Shown in pieces: positions 8,647 to 18,779 of a stretch of 64,000 nt of DNA (the first letter of the stretch is position 1; each line of letters starts with the position of its first letter). A model generated the notes under the pieces. The model saw only the letters and a list, made by a program, of their open reading frames with translations. It did no database searches and was not told where the DNA came from. Location: the NCBI RefSeq assembly GCF_000017185.1, contig NC_009635.1:560563-624562 (forward strand), given 5' to 3'. The translations under genes and the position numbers were made by a program. Source of the stretch: Methanococcus aeolicus Nankai-3. GTDB lineage: Archaea > AGJL01 > Methanococci > Methanococcales > Methanococcaceae.

Positions 8647-9639
8647 ATGGACATAACAACATTGACAAAATTAGCCATTCCTATTTTAATTATTATTGTA
8701 TATACTGTAAATTTAATTAAAGGTATGCAACAACCCAAATTAAACAACGGCATTATTATATCCTTGTTATTATTAAATATGGCAATAATTTTGTCAATGT
8801 TTTTTATAAATACTACAAATTTAATTATGATTTCAATTATTTTAACTTCATTAATTTCTTCCCTATTGTTGTTAAATAAAAATATATTTGAATTGGCCGT
8901 AAAAATTTTAAAAATGGATTTGCAATGGGACGATATTGTTCATAGAACGGTATTTCCTATGTCTTTATATATTTTTATAAATCCTATTATTTATTTTACA
9001 ATGAATGGAAATTTGGCCATTTTTTTAAATGGGGCATTAGACGCTATTTTTAATTTAATAAATATATTGGGATTTCAATTGTTATTATTTATTTTTGCAT
9101 TTATGGGTATAGGTTTTGGAACTCGCAGAAGCTTAAAACAATGTATAAATAGGTTGGGCGTGGGAGCTCCCAAAATTTTATATATAATATTTGGATTGGT
9201 TGGCATATTTATTATTAATTTTTTGGTGTGGGAGCTCCCAATATACCTCACTGATTTAATGTCCTCCCAAATAAAAAATACCGTTGTAAATGCGCTAATT
9301 AACCAGTCTTCTAATGTGGAGTCCGCCGTTCAGGCTATGAAAGAAGCTATTCCCTCACTGTATGAAGTAATAATAATGGTTATTGTGGTTGGTGTTAGTG
9401 AGGAGCTCCTTTTTAGGGGAGCTCTCCAACCAAGATTTGGTAATTTATATACAAGTTTATTATTTTCGGTGTTGCATTTCCAATATTTATCAATTTTGGC
9501 ATTTGTAAATGTGTTTTTAATAAGTTATTTATTTGGGATTATTAAAAATAGGACAAATACTTCCACCACCATATTAATACACATGATTTATGATTTTATA
9601 GCTTTTGGGGGACTATATTTATTGTATAATATAATATAA
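8647..9639 (+). CDS. CPBP (CAAX/Abi) family membrane metalloprotease
   Basis: A 330-residue multi-pass membrane protein with about eight helices. The catalytic motifs are in the C-terminal third: SEELLFRG (EExxxR), FSVLHF (FxxxH) and IHMIYDF (HxxxD/N), the signature of CPBP glutamic-type intramembrane proteases. Family members process prenylated proteins or bacteriocin precursors; the archaeal substrate is unknown. It starts three bases after cooC, so it is co-transcribed, but I see no functional link to nickel insertion. Four GGAGCTCC-like palindromes fall inside the gene. The stop codon lies within a TATAA tandem repeat. Confidence 0.85.
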   Translation: MDITTLTKLAIPILIIIVYTVNLIKGMQQPKLNNGIIISLLLLNMAIILSMFFINTTNLIMISIILTSLISSLLLLNKNIFELAVKILKMDLQWDDIVHRTVFPMSLYIFINPIIYFTMNGNLAIFLNGALDAIFNLINILGFQLLLFIFAFMGIGFGTRRSLKQCINRLGVGAPKILYIIFGLVGIFIINFLVWELPIYLTDLMSSQIKNTVVNALINQSSNVESAVQAMKEAIPSLYEVIIMVIVVGVSEELLFRGALQPRFGNLYTSLLFSVLHFQYLSILAFVNVFLISYLFGIIKNRTNTSTTILIHMIYDFIAFGGLYLLYNII

Positions 9640-9671
9640 TATAATATAATATAATATAATATAATATAATA
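9625..9671. repeat. TATAA pentanucleotide tandem repeat
   Basis: About nine copies of TATAA run from the last codons of the CPBP protease gene into the gap before dadD. The repeat fixes the C-terminal residues (YNII) and resembles repeated TATA boxes, but it lies between convergent genes. Confidence 0.8.
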
Positions 9672-9708
9672 AAGAATAAAAATTAGAATAAAAAAGAAAA
9701 AATAAAAA

Positions 9709-10995
9709 TTATTCATCGGAATTATTTAATAATTTATTGTATGATTTTTCGGCATTTTCATAAACTTTTTCTTCATTAATATTTACCATTTTTCCATTAT
9801 TTAATACAATTTCCCCGTCAATTATAACCATATCTACAACCCCATTAAAGGAATAAACCAAATGGGAATAAATATTTTCATTTGGTATTAAATAAGGCTT
9901 ATTTATGTCTATTATAACAACATCGGCAAGAGCTCCCTCCACCAACTCACCGGCATTTAAACCTAAGGCGTTAGCTCCGTTTTTTGTGGCAAATTCAAAG
10001 GATTGAGATGCACTAACCACAGTAGGATTTAACGAATTTCCCTTATGAATAAGTGATGCCATTTTTATTTCTTCAAATAAATTTAAATTGTTATTACTAC
10101 CACAACCATCTGTTCCCAAAGTTATTAATACGGTATTTTCCATTAATTTAGGAATTGGGGCTATACCAGATGCTAATTTTAAATTACTTATTGGATTATG
10201 CGATATGGCAATATTTTTATTTTTAATTATTTCAATTTCTTTATTGGATAGATGGACATTGTGGGCAGATATTACTTTTACACCGTTAAAAAATCCAAAT
10301 GAATCCAAATATTCAAAAGGTCTTTTATTAGTCATTTCTTCTACGGTTTTTATCTCATCAATAGTTTCATTTAAATGTATATGTAGTGGAACATTGTATT
10401 TTTTTGCCAAATTATGGGATTCTTGTAGGAGCTCCATAGAACAGGTATATGGTGCATGTGGCGATACAGTTGGATTTATTTTTGGATTATTTAATTTTTG
10501 TATATTTTCAACAGTATTGACTGTTTCTTTTAATTCATTTTCCCTTTTCTCTTCGTCAAATAAATCAATCATTCCATAGCCCAAATATGCCCTAATTCCT
10601 GTTTCTTGAACTCCCTTTATAATTCCATTCATATAAAAATACATATCGTTGAATGTGGTTGTTCCGCTTTTAATCATTTCCATACATCCAAGCATTGTTG
10701 CATCATAAACAATTTTTTCATTTAGATTTGCCTCCATTTTCCAAATATAATTATTTAACCAGTCCATTAATGGCAAATCATCAGCAACTCCCCTAAATAA
10801 TGTCATTGGTGTATGTGTGTGGGTATTTACTAATCCGGGAATTATTATTTTATTTTTTCCATCTATTATTTTTAAGTCCTTTCTGTTTAGGTTTTCCTTT
10901 TGTATTAGGTTTTTTCCTATTTTTTTTATCTTATTTTTTTCAATTAGAATGTCTTGAACTTTGTTATTTATGGTGGCATCTTGAATTAATATCAT
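9709..10995 (-). CDS. dadD: 5'-deoxyadenosine / S-adenosylhomocysteine deaminase (DadD-like)
   Basis: An amidohydrolase of 428 residues of the MtaD/DadD group that deaminates 5'-deoxyadenosine, S-adenosylhomocysteine and methylthioadenosine, feeding purine and methionine salvage in methanogens rich in radical-SAM enzymes. Metal ligands are seen in NTHTHTPMT near residue 58, HIHLNE near 205, SAHNVH near 242 and GTDGCGSNN near 293. The length and the first beta-sandwich strands match the family. GTGATATT precedes the ATG. It converges on the CPBP gene. Which adenosyl substrate is preferred cannot be told from sequence. Confidence 0.88.
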   Translation of the reverse strand: MILIQDATINNKVQDILIEKNKIKKIGKNLIQKENLNRKDLKIIDGKNKIIIPGLVNTHTHTPMTLFRGVADDLPLMDWLNNYIWKMEANLNEKIVYDATMLGCMEMIKSGTTTFNDMYFYMNGIIKGVQETGIRAYLGYGMIDLFDEEKRENELKETVNTVENIQKLNNPKINPTVSPHAPYTCSMELLQESHNLAKKYNVPLHIHLNETIDEIKTVEEMTNKRPFEYLDSFGFFNGVKVISAHNVHLSNKEIEIIKNKNIAISHNPISNLKLASGIAPIPKLMENTVLITLGTDGCGSNNNLNLFEEIKMASLIHKGNSLNPTVVSASQSFEFATKNGANALGLNAGELVEGALADVVIIDINKPYLIPNENIYSHLVYSFNGVVDMVIIDGEIVLNNGKMVNINEEKVYENAEKSYNKLLNNSDE

Positions 10996-11060
10996 AATAT
11001 CACTTTTTTATTTTAATTTATTTTTAAATATAATTAGATTATATAAATTATATATTAACA

Positions 11061-12485
11061 TTAACATATCGTTGTTCTGGTTCTTACACTGCCCCCACCA
11101 TCTCCTACTGGAACACTTTGACCTCCTTTACCACAATAGCCAATACTTAATTTAAATTCATTTGTAATGGCATCAATATTATGTAATATATCTAATATCT
11201 CCCCGCTTAATCCAGCATCTCGTAGTGGTGTGGTTAATTCTCCTTTTTCTATCATAAAAGCCTCAACAGAATTAAATTGGAACAATCCTTTTCCTGTATC
11301 TACCTGACCTCCTCTTGAACCTTTTAAATATATTCCATCTTTGGTATCTTGAAGGAGCTCCTCAAAATCCCAGTCCATAGGTTTTATGTAGGTGTTGCTC
11401 ATTCTTACAATAGGTTTGTTTAATCCCTGAGCCCTACCGTTGCCTGTTAGTTCCATATCCATTCTTCCCGCAGTTTCTCGCGAATGTAAATATCCTTTTA
11501 ATACTCCATTTTCGATTATTGTAGTTTTTTGCCCCTTCACTCCTTCGCTATCATATTTGTAGTATCCAAATGAATTATCAATATTTGGATTATCAATAAC
11601 GCTAACAATTTCACTACCTACAACTTCTCCAATTTTATCTTTAAATACGCTATCATTTTGTAATACCAAATCAGCCTCCGAAGCATGTCCCACAGCCTCA
11701 TGGATAAATACTCCTGCAAGATCTGGGTCTAATACTACATTAAACTCTCCCTTTGGACATTGTTTCGCTGTTAATAATCTTAGCGCTCTTTCTTTTGCAT
11801 TTGTTGATAATTTTATTATTTTATCATAATTTATTACCTCAAAGCCATCGCCCCCTATTCTTTCAGAAGCATATTGTAGATTATTACTATTATTATTTCC
11901 TGACGCAACAGCAGTCATATACATAAATACCTTTGTTCTGTCTGATTCTATCTTTGTTCCTTCGCTACTCATAAATAATGAATACCCTGTGGCGTCGGAG
12001 TAAGATACCGATGTAGATACTATTTTATTACTGCCATTTGTGTTTGTAGTATTTTCATCAATCAAATTTTTATGGGATTCCAATAAATATTCCTTTTTTT
12101 CTTCTGTGGATATATCTTTCGGATTTATTTTAATATCTGATTTAATATAATCGGTATTCGTTGGAGTTTCTTTTAAAATAACTTTCTTTTTTGATTCATT
12201 ATTTGCTATTTTGGCAACTTTATAGGCTTTCTGTATTAATTCTTTTATTTCCTTTAAATCTGTTGTATCAGCAGTTGCATAACCCCAACCATTTTCATAA
12301 AGCATCCTAACACAAACTCCCGATGACATTCCAGAGGATACTTCCTCAATTGTGCCATCTTTTAGTGTTATATGATTAGACTCGCCGTAGTTTAATCTAA
12401 TATCGCAGTAAGTTCCTAAATCTATTAAATCCTCCAATTTTTCCAAATCCCCATTAGGGAATTCATATTCTTTTATTTGTTCCAA
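11061..12485 (-). CDS. tldD: TldD-family metalloprotease
   Basis: A 474-residue TldD/PmbA-family protein. The zinc site HEAVGH (HExxxH) followed by ASEAD lies near residue 264, as in TldD and not in PmbA, which lacks it. The family degrades unfolded or leader peptides with its partner; no partner gene is in view. The start is TTG at 12485 because GGTGAGATA lies directly upstream. Two Asn-rich inserts (near residues 144-152 and about 196-202) are typical of this genome's low-complexity additions. It is divergent from purT, with a 137-base gap that holds both promoters. Confidence 0.9.
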   Translation of the reverse strand: MEQIKEYEFPNGDLEKLEDLIDLGTYCDIRLNYGESNHITLKDGTIEEVSSGMSSGVCVRMLYENGWGYATADTTDLKEIKELIQKAYKVAKIANNESKKKVILKETPTNTDYIKSDIKINPKDISTEEKKEYLLESHKNLIDENTTNTNGSNKIVSTSVSYSDATGYSLFMSSEGTKIESDRTKVFMYMTAVASGNNNSNNLQYASERIGGDGFEVINYDKIIKLSTNAKERALRLLTAKQCPKGEFNVVLDPDLAGVFIHEAVGHASEADLVLQNDSVFKDKIGEVVGSEIVSVIDNPNIDNSFGYYKYDSEGVKGQKTTIIENGVLKGYLHSRETAGRMDMELTGNGRAQGLNKPIVRMSNTYIKPMDWDFEELLQDTKDGIYLKGSRGGQVDTGKGLFQFNSVEAFMIEKGELTTPLRDAGLSGEILDILHNIDAITNEFKLSIGYCGKGGQSVPVGDGGGSVRTRTTIC

Positions 12486-12622
12486 TATCTCACCATAAAT
12501 ACTAAATTATTAATAATATAAATTATATTATATTAGTAATTACAATAGTATAATATCATTATTATATTATTCTATTTTTTAGTATTCTATTTATATTGTT
12601 AGTATAATCAGGTGGTGAAAAT

Positions 12623-13798
12623 ATGTTGTTAGGAACTCCTCTTTTTTCGAATGGAACAAAAATACTACTATTAGGTAGTGGTGAATTAGGAAAAGAAGTA
12701 ATAATAGAAGCTCAGCGATTAGGTATAGAATGTGTTGCCGTTGATAGCTATGATAATGCCCCTGCAATGCAAGTTGCACATAGAAGTTATGTAATAGATA
12801 TGAAAGATGGAGATGCTTTAAAGGCAATTTTGGAAAAGGAAGTTCCAGACTATATTATACCAGAAATAGAAGCCATAAATACAGATATACTCATAGAGAT
12901 GGAAGAATTTGGACATCAAGTTGTACCTACGGCAAATGCCGCAAAAATAACAATGGATAGGGAAGGAATAAGAAGATTAGCTTCCGAACAATTAAACATA
13001 CCCACAGCAAAATATGAATTTGCGGAATCGTTGGAAGAATTAAAAAAAGCTGTAAAAAAAATAGGAGCTCCCTGTATCGTAAAGCCAATAATGTCGTCAT
13101 CTGGAAAGGGACAAAGCACAGTTAAAAGTGAAAAAGACGAGGATATAGAATATGCATGGAATTATGCCCAAGCGGGAGCAAGGGGCATAGGTAAAAAGGT
13201 AATAGTTGAAGAATTTATTAACTTTGATTATGAAATAACGCTGCTCACAGCAAGAACTGCTCACGGAACAGTGTATTGCCCACCAATTGGACACATTCAA
13301 GATGGGGGTGACTATATTGAAAGTTGGCAACCTCATCCTATGAGTGAGGAAATGATAAAAAAAGCCCAGGAGATGGCAAATAAAATAACCACAGTATTGG
13401 GTGGAAACGGCATATTTGGTGTAGAGTTATTTATTAGGGGGGACGAAGTAATATTTAGCGAAGTATCTCCGCGACCACATGATACTGGAATGGTTACAAT
13501 GATTACCCAAAATATGAGTGAATTTGAAATACATTTAAGAAGTATATTGGGGCTTCCTGTGGATATTCAATTAATTACAGCAGGTGCAAGTAGTGTTATT
13601 AAATCAAAAATACATAAATATGCACCACAATATGACATCTCCGATGCTGTGAAAGTTCCAAATACAAAATTAAGAATTTTCGGAAAACCACTCGCAAAAG
13701 TAGGTAGAAGAATGGGAGTTGCGTTGGCATCTGCAAATACAGTTGAAGAAGCACGAAAAAATGCTAAAAAATGTGCCAATGGAGTAATTATTAGATAA
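12623..13798 (+). CDS. purT: Formate-dependent glycinamide ribonucleotide transformylase PurT
   Basis: An ATP-grasp enzyme of 391 residues that uses formate and ATP to formylate GAR in purine synthesis, the route expected in an organism lacking formyl-tetrahydrofolate. The N-terminal nucleotide fold shows [13 protein letters not shown]; the ATP-grasp core has [15 protein letters not shown] and [24 protein letters not shown], highly characteristic of PurT. GGTGGTGAAAAT precedes the ATG. Formate for the reaction could come from FdhAB acting in reverse, an inference from the formate genes at 35-40 kb. Confidence 0.95.
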
Positions 13799-13856
13799 TA
13801 TTGATATCAGCATGCATACATAAGGAATATAATATAAATAAAATGTAAAATATATT

Positions 13857-14552
13857 TTATAATATCTTTATTTTTTCATTTATTAAATAAAATACAGTTA
13901 ATGCCCATAAAATCATTATAATTATTGCCTCTTTTTTTTCAAATTTATAATCCATAATCGGAGCAAATGGGCGAACTCCTGCTGGTGTAAGGCTATCTCC
14001 AACTATATGGGATAAATAGCCCAATGCAATAGGGACAATATAAAATTCCATTCCATTATAATTCAAAAGAACTATTTTAGAAACTATTAAATGCACCAAC
14101 AAAGCCACAAAAACACATATTGGGACAACCCTCCCAAGTAATTTATTATTTGTAATCATTACCAAAGCCAATAAACCTGCAAGAGTTGGAGATAATGCCG
14201 ACAATTTATATGTTATAAATCCCAAAATAGAGGATACTATACCCATACAATAAATAGTATGGGTAAATCCCCTGTGGTTTGAGTGATTTGGTATTAAATA
14301 AACTAACAATACAGCAACAGCACCAACAAAAAAACCAATATCAAAATATTCTGGCTTAAATAAATAGGTTAAAACTGATATTAATGTTAATCCTCCTGCT
14401 AAATATAGCCCCCTATCCACTATATCGGATTTTACATCGTGATCTAAATCTGGATATAGGGCTCCTGCCACCAATAAAAAAATTTGTTCAGGAGCTCCCA
14501 AAAATGGCAACCCAAAAATTATTCCAAATATTGTATGTCCTTTCCAATTCAT
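13857..14552 (-). CDS. YdjM/DUF457-type membrane-bound metal-dependent hydrolase
   Basis: The 231-residue protein begins MNWKGHTIFG, has an ALYPDLDHD motif near residue 36 and HSNHRGFTHT near residue 95, and LGYLSHIVGDSLTPAGV in the last third. These His/Asp motifs between six or so membrane helices match the LexA-binding, inner-membrane hydrolase family (DUF457), whose substrate is unknown. The ATG at 14552 is preferred because GTGATATT precedes it; an upstream ATG would add a Lys-rich, unlikely N-terminus. It converges on purT and is divergent from the NAD kinase fusion. Confidence 0.75.
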   Translation of the reverse strand: MNWKGHTIFGIIFGLPFLGAPEQIFLLVAGALYPDLDHDVKSDIVDRGLYLAGGLTLISVLTYLFKPEYFDIGFFVGAVAVLLVYLIPNHSNHRGFTHTIYCMGIVSSILGFITYKLSALSPTLAGLLALVMITNNKLLGRVVPICVFVALLVHLIVSKIVLLNYNGMEFYIVPIALGYLSHIVGDSLTPAGVRPFAPIMDYKFEKKEAIIIMILWALTVFYLINEKIKIL

Positions 14553-14633
14553 AATATCACATTTACCATATTTTTTATTTTTTTTAATAATTTTATCAAT
14601 TATATATAATGGTTTTATCATATAATATCATAT

Positions 14634-14807
14634 ATAGTCAATCTTCGAACAATTTCCTGTAATGCATAGTTAAAGAATATAAAATCTCTATTGCATTACA
14701 ACAACAGAGAAATTCGTTTACAAAAGCTATGCTTTTGTATAAAATCCTAAAAGGATTTTATACTCAAAATTGGGACAAACAATGGACAGTTATTGAAGAT
14801 TAACTAT
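14634..14807 (+). repeat. Dispersed repeat copy 2
   Basis: Starts with ATAGTCAATCTTCGAACA and ends with TTGAAGATTAACTATA. The interior holds two adjacent three-base-loop hairpins (14719-14739 and 14740-14760). The right end lies only 15 bases before the NAD kinase ATG and so carries part of its leader. Confidence 0.8.
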
Positions 14808-14822
14808 AATATTGGTGAAAAA

Positions 14823-16532
14823 ATGGATATGATAACTATTGCTATGAATATTGCTAAAAACATTGAAAAAGGAGTTAAACCCCTAATCGGCTGGGAGAAA
14901 GGCACCGAAATAGTCAAAATCGGAGCAGATGGAACTCCAACAAAAAGAATTGACTTAATAGCCGAAGATATTGCCATAAATTCCATCGAAAAACAATGTA
15001 GTGCTATTTTAATAAGCGAAGAAATAGGACATAAACAAATAGGAGATAATCCCAAATATGTTATTGTATTGGACCCAATTGATGGAACATATAATGCTTT
15101 AAACGATATACCAATATATTCCGTTTCTATTGCCATATGCAAATTAAATGATAGAAATATTGATGAATTAACCATAAATGATTTGGAAGTGGGAGTTGTA
15201 AGGAACATATCTACGGGAGAGGTATATTTTGCCAAAAAAGGTAGCGGGGCTTTTGTATTTAAAAATAATATTCAAAAAAGAATATATACTTCAAAAATCA
15301 CTAATTTAAGCGATGCTTCGGTTGGAGTTTTTGCCTACGGCCTAACAACCAATACCTTAGATTTTATTAAAGATAGAAGAGTAAAAAGAATAAGAATATT
15401 TGGTTCCGCAGCTTTGGAGCTATGTTTTGTTGCTCGTGGCTCATTAGATGCCTTTATAAATGTAAATGAAACCACTCGTTTATGCGATATTGCGGGAGGT
15501 TTTGTAGTTCTTAAAGAGGCAGGAGGCATAATCTCCGACAGAGACGGAAGAATTATAAATATGCCCCTTAATATTAATGCAAAAAATTCATTTATATGCT
15601 CCAATGATAAATTACATAAAAAATTTGTATCAATATTTGGAAATAAATGGAAATTAAAGCCCACAAAATTTGGAATAGTATCAAGAGCCGATAAAAAAGA
15701 GGCTATTGAGTTGGTGTATGAAATTATAAATTATCTTGATTCAAAAAATATAGATTATGAATTAGAACAGGATATTTACAATAAAATATATAATACAAAT
15801 AATAACAATATTGAAAATAAAGACAAATATTTAATGAAAGATGTTTCAGAAATATCACATATGATATCAATAGGAGGAGATGGGACCGTATTAAGGACAT
15901 CGCGAATTGTAGAAGGTAATGAAATACCAATAATTACAGTAAATAAGGGGACCGTTGGATTTTTGGCGGAATTTGATGTGGAGGGTATATTTGATATTAT
16001 AGAAGACATAATAAATGGAGATTATGAAATTGAAAAAAGAACCAAATGTTCGGGACATATAAAATATAAAGATAACAATCAAAAAACACTCCCCAGTGCC
16101 CTTAATGAATTGGTAATAACTACAAAAAGCCCTGCAAAAATGATACAATTTGAAGTTTATGTAAATGGAAATTTTGTAGAAGAGATAAGGGCAGATGGTC
16201 TTATAATATCCACCCCCACAGGTTCTACGGCATATTCTCTTAGTGCAGGGGGACCAATAGTAGAGCCCCAAGTTGATGGCTTTGTGATAGTTCCAATATG
16301 TCCATTTAAATTATTTTCAAGACCCATTGTTGTAAATGGGAGCTCCGAGATAAAAATAAAAATTATAAAAAAGGAAACGCTAGTTGCCGTAGATGGGACG
16401 ATAGAAGGCGAATTAAAAAAAGGAGACGAAATAATTTTAAGAAAATCCGATTCATACACATATTTTGTAAAAGGAAGAAACTTTTACGAAACACTTAGAA
16501 AATTAAGTGTAATTGATGGAGGAGCTAGATAA
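14823..16532 (+). CDS. nadK: Bifunctional inositol-phosphatase-like NADP phosphatase / NAD kinase
   Basis: A fusion of 569 residues. Residues 1 to about 260 are an inositol monophosphatase fold with LDPIDGTYNALND and TRLCDIAGG metal-binding motifs; residues about 280-569 are an NAD kinase with GGDGTVLRT and NKGTVGFLAEF. The same fusion is known in Methanocaldococcus jannaschii, where it both makes and removes the 2'-phosphate of NADP. ATG at 14823 follows GGTGAAAAA. A TTG at 14793 would place the N-terminus inside the dispersed repeat and is rejected. An Asn-rich stretch (TNNNNIENKDK) sits near the kinase start. Confidence 0.93.
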   Translation: MDMITIAMNIAKNIEKGVKPLIGWEKGTEIVKIGADGTPTKRIDLIAEDIAINSIEKQCSAILISEEIGHKQIGDNPKYVIVLDPIDGTYNALNDIPIYSVSIAICKLNDRNIDELTINDLEVGVVRNISTGEVYFAKKGSGAFVFKNNIQKRIYTSKITNLSDASVGVFAYGLTTNTLDFIKDRRVKRIRIFGSAALELCFVARGSLDAFINVNETTRLCDIAGGFVVLKEAGGIISDRDGRIINMPLNINAKNSFICSNDKLHKKFVSIFGNKWKLKPTKFGIVSRADKKEAIELVYEIINYLDSKNIDYELEQDIYNKIYNTNNNNIENKDKYLMKDVSEISHMISIGGDGTVLRTSRIVEGNEIPIITVNKGTVGFLAEFDVEGIFDIIEDIINGDYEIEKRTKCSGHIKYKDNNQKTLPSALNELVITTKSPAKMIQFEVYVNGNFVEEIRADGLIISTPTGSTAYSLSAGGPIVEPQVDGFVIVPICPFKLFSRPIVVNGSSEIKIKIIKKETLVAVDGTIEGELKKGDEIILRKSDSYTYFVKGRNFYETLRKLSVIDGGAR

Positions 16533-16603
16533 TTAATTTTATAGGGCTCTTTATAATATATTTATAATAAAATATATTTATAATAACTATAAATATATAG
16601 ATA

Positions 16604-17143
16604 TTATTTTAACTCTTCAACATTTACAAGGGCAATTAATTCTACTCCAATTTCTTTTAAATTTTCTTTTGCCCCTTCATTTCTATCCACAATTACAAAT
16701 ACTTTATCCACAATGCCACCATTTTCTCTAACCTCCTGTATTGCTTTTATAACACTTCCACCCGTTGTAGTAACATCCTCCACCATAATTACGGTATCTC
16801 CATTATTTAATGTCCCTTCTATTTTAGATTTAGTTCCGTAGTCTTTTGCTTTTTTTCTTATAATTATTAAATCTTTTTCAGTTTCAAGAGATACTGCTGT
16901 GGCTATTGAAACAGAGCCCAACTCTACTCCTGCTATTTTTAAATTTGGATTTTTTTTGTCTTCTTCGATGTAAATATTTATTAATTGTGCAACAGTCTTT
17001 AAAATCTTTGGATTTGTGGTTGCCTTTTTGATATTTACATAATAATTACTTTTTTTTCCAGATGCTAAGGTAAAATCCCCAAACTGCACACATTCGACTT
17101 CTTTTAATAATTTTATTAGTTTATCTTTTAATTTATTTTTCAT
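16604..17143 (-). CDS. pyrE: Orotate phosphoribosyltransferase PyrE
   Basis: A type I phosphoribosyltransferase of 179 residues that joins orotate to PRPP to give orotidine monophosphate in pyrimidine synthesis. The N-terminal FGDFTLASGKKSNYYVN and the PRPP loop VIMVEDVTTTGGS near residue 120 are diagnostic. The start is ATG at 17143, preceded by GGGTGAAATT; a TTG at 17155 is rejected. It converges with the NAD kinase fusion. Other pyrimidine genes here are limited to carA at 23 kb. Confidence 0.94.
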   Translation of the reverse strand: MKNKLKDKLIKLLKEVECVQFGDFTLASGKKSNYYVNIKKATTNPKILKTVAQLINIYIEEDKKNPNLKIAGVELGSVSIATAVSLETEKDLIIIRKKAKDYGTKSKIEGTLNNGDTVIMVEDVTTTGGSVIKAIQEVRENGGIVDKVFVIVDRNEGAKENLKEIGVELIALVNVEELK

Positions 17144-17335
17144 AATTTCACCCAAAAAATATCTAAAATAATATATAAATATATAAATTATTATATTGTA
17201 TATAATATCGTATATAATATATTAAATAAATATTCTATACCAATATTTATATTATGCTGTAATATCCTTATTTATATCCCATATATTGGGGGGATTTATT
17301 ATTATGATTATTATTATATTAAAATAGGTGATTAT

Positions 17336-18649
17336 TTGAAAAAACTAATATTGCTACTTTTGTGCATCTCATTAGCCTCAAACTATGCTATTGATGCCAT
17401 TAATCCAGTTATAATAGTGAATAAAGACAGTCCAGATGCAAATTATGCCAATATATTAATGAATGAAATATATTCATACAGAACCGTTGAAATTATTGAT
17501 GGAAATATTGCAAACATAACTGAAAATATATATTACTCAATTCCATCAACGGGTGAGTTTAATATTAATACTGATAATGGCATAATATATGCTCAATTTA
17601 ATATCGAAAATGACAATAATATAAAATATAAACAAATCAAATATAGCGAAATATTAAACAGCCCAAAAATAAACGAAAATGTAAATTTTTTAGGGAATGA
17701 ATATACTGTGCTGGATTACAATAACGATGAAATAATACTTTCAAAGGAAATTAAAGACATAACAACAAATGAATCTTTTGAATATAGTGGATATAACATA
17801 ATATTAAAAGCACTATCCATGGATAATTCAGAATTACTTATAGACATATTAAAAGACAATAATTCAATAGACTCTAATGTAAAAATACATATTAACGAAC
17901 TATATACTGTTAAAAACTCCAATTTGTCAATATATTATGATAATATTACAAAATATACAAAAGAATACGGATTTTCGTTTAAATTATATGATAGTATTAA
18001 ATTAGTTGATGGCGAATCGTTTGTATTAGATAATAATTATGGCGTACATATTGATAACAACGAAATAACGCTGGAATACCGTAATCCCGAAGATATTCAA
18101 ACGAATTTTGAAATAATGAATTATAAATTAAAATCAGTAAATATTAAAAATGGAATAGCGATATTTAATATATTATACAACAATAATTATGAAATAAATA
18201 AAGATACCGTAGATGGAACAGAACATATTGGAAATAACTTATATCTTCTTAAAAAGGATGATAAATTAACCATATATAAAAATGGAAAAGAATACCAAAA
18301 TCTAACAGATTATTTTGGTTCAGAAGTTGCAGTAGATGGAGGGGAGCTCCTAAAAACTAAAAGTGATTTAATATTAATTGGCGGTCCAGTATCAAATAAT
18401 GCCACTAAAAAAATAGAAAATCTATTAAAAATAAGCATAACAAATGAAAACCCCGGAGCTAACACTGGAATAATTCAAAAAATAGAAAACCCATACAATC
18501 CAGAATATAATATTTTCGTTTTAGCAGGTTCTGATAGATTTGGAACAAAAGCAGCAGTTTTAGCAGTATCCGAAGGATTGTATAAAAATGAAGATACTAT
18601 GATTGTTAAATTAAATAATGATAATACAATTACAAAAATTAATAATTAA
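17336..18649 (+). CDS. S-layer-like secreted protein
   Basis: The 437-residue product starts with a signal peptide (KKLILLLLCISLASNYAID). The C-terminal part, LILIGGPVSNNATKK near residue 340 and IFVLAGSDRFGTKAAVLAV near 400, matches the C-terminal domain of Methanococcales S-layer proteins. The middle is rich in Asn and Ile with many N-glycosylation sites. It is shorter than a main S-layer protein, so it may be a minor surface paralogue. TTG at 17336 is used as start, with AGGTGATTAT in front. It converges on rqcH, and the gap after it holds a hairpin terminator. Confidence 0.75.
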   Translation: MKKLILLLLCISLASNYAIDAINPVIIVNKDSPDANYANILMNEIYSYRTVEIIDGNIANITENIYYSIPSTGEFNINTDNGIIYAQFNIENDNNIKYKQIKYSEILNSPKINENVNFLGNEYTVLDYNNDEIILSKEIKDITTNESFEYSGYNIILKALSMDNSELLIDILKDNNSIDSNVKIHINELYTVKNSNLSIYYDNITKYTKEYGFSFKLYDSIKLVDGESFVLDNNYGVHIDNNEITLEYRNPEDIQTNFEIMNYKLKSVNIKNGIAIFNILYNNNYEINKDTVDGTEHIGNNLYLLKKDDKLTIYKNGKEYQNLTDYFGSEVAVDGGELLKTKSDLILIGGPVSNNATKKIENLLKISITNENPGANTGIIQKIENPYNPEYNIFVLAGSDRFGTKAAVLAVSEGLYKNEDTMIVKLNNDNTITKINN

Positions 18650-18731
18650 AATATTTATAAGATTATTTAATGAAATAAGTCGATGCAACAAAATTATAAA
18701 GGAGCTCCCTAAAATATAAAAAGATATAAAA

Positions 18732-18752
18732 GTAAAAACCGAAGGTTTTTAC
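18732..18752. terminator. Hairpin with GAA loop then T-run, between convergent genes
   Basis: GTAAAAACC, GAA, GGTTTTTAC is a perfect 9-bp inverted repeat followed by ATTTTTTT on the plus strand. It is well placed to end transcription of the S-layer-like gene and, read the other way, of rqcH. Confidence 0.55.
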
Positions 18753-18779
18753 ATTTTTTTATATATTTATTATTTTTAT

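Noticed and set aside
10088-10579. 163-residue frame on the plus strand opposite dadD
   Set aside because: Antisense shadow of a strongly conserved enzyme; no ribosome site or recognisable fold.
14793-14822. TTG start for the NAD kinase fusion
   Set aside because: It lies inside the right end of a dispersed repeat, while GGTGA directly precedes the ATG at 14823.
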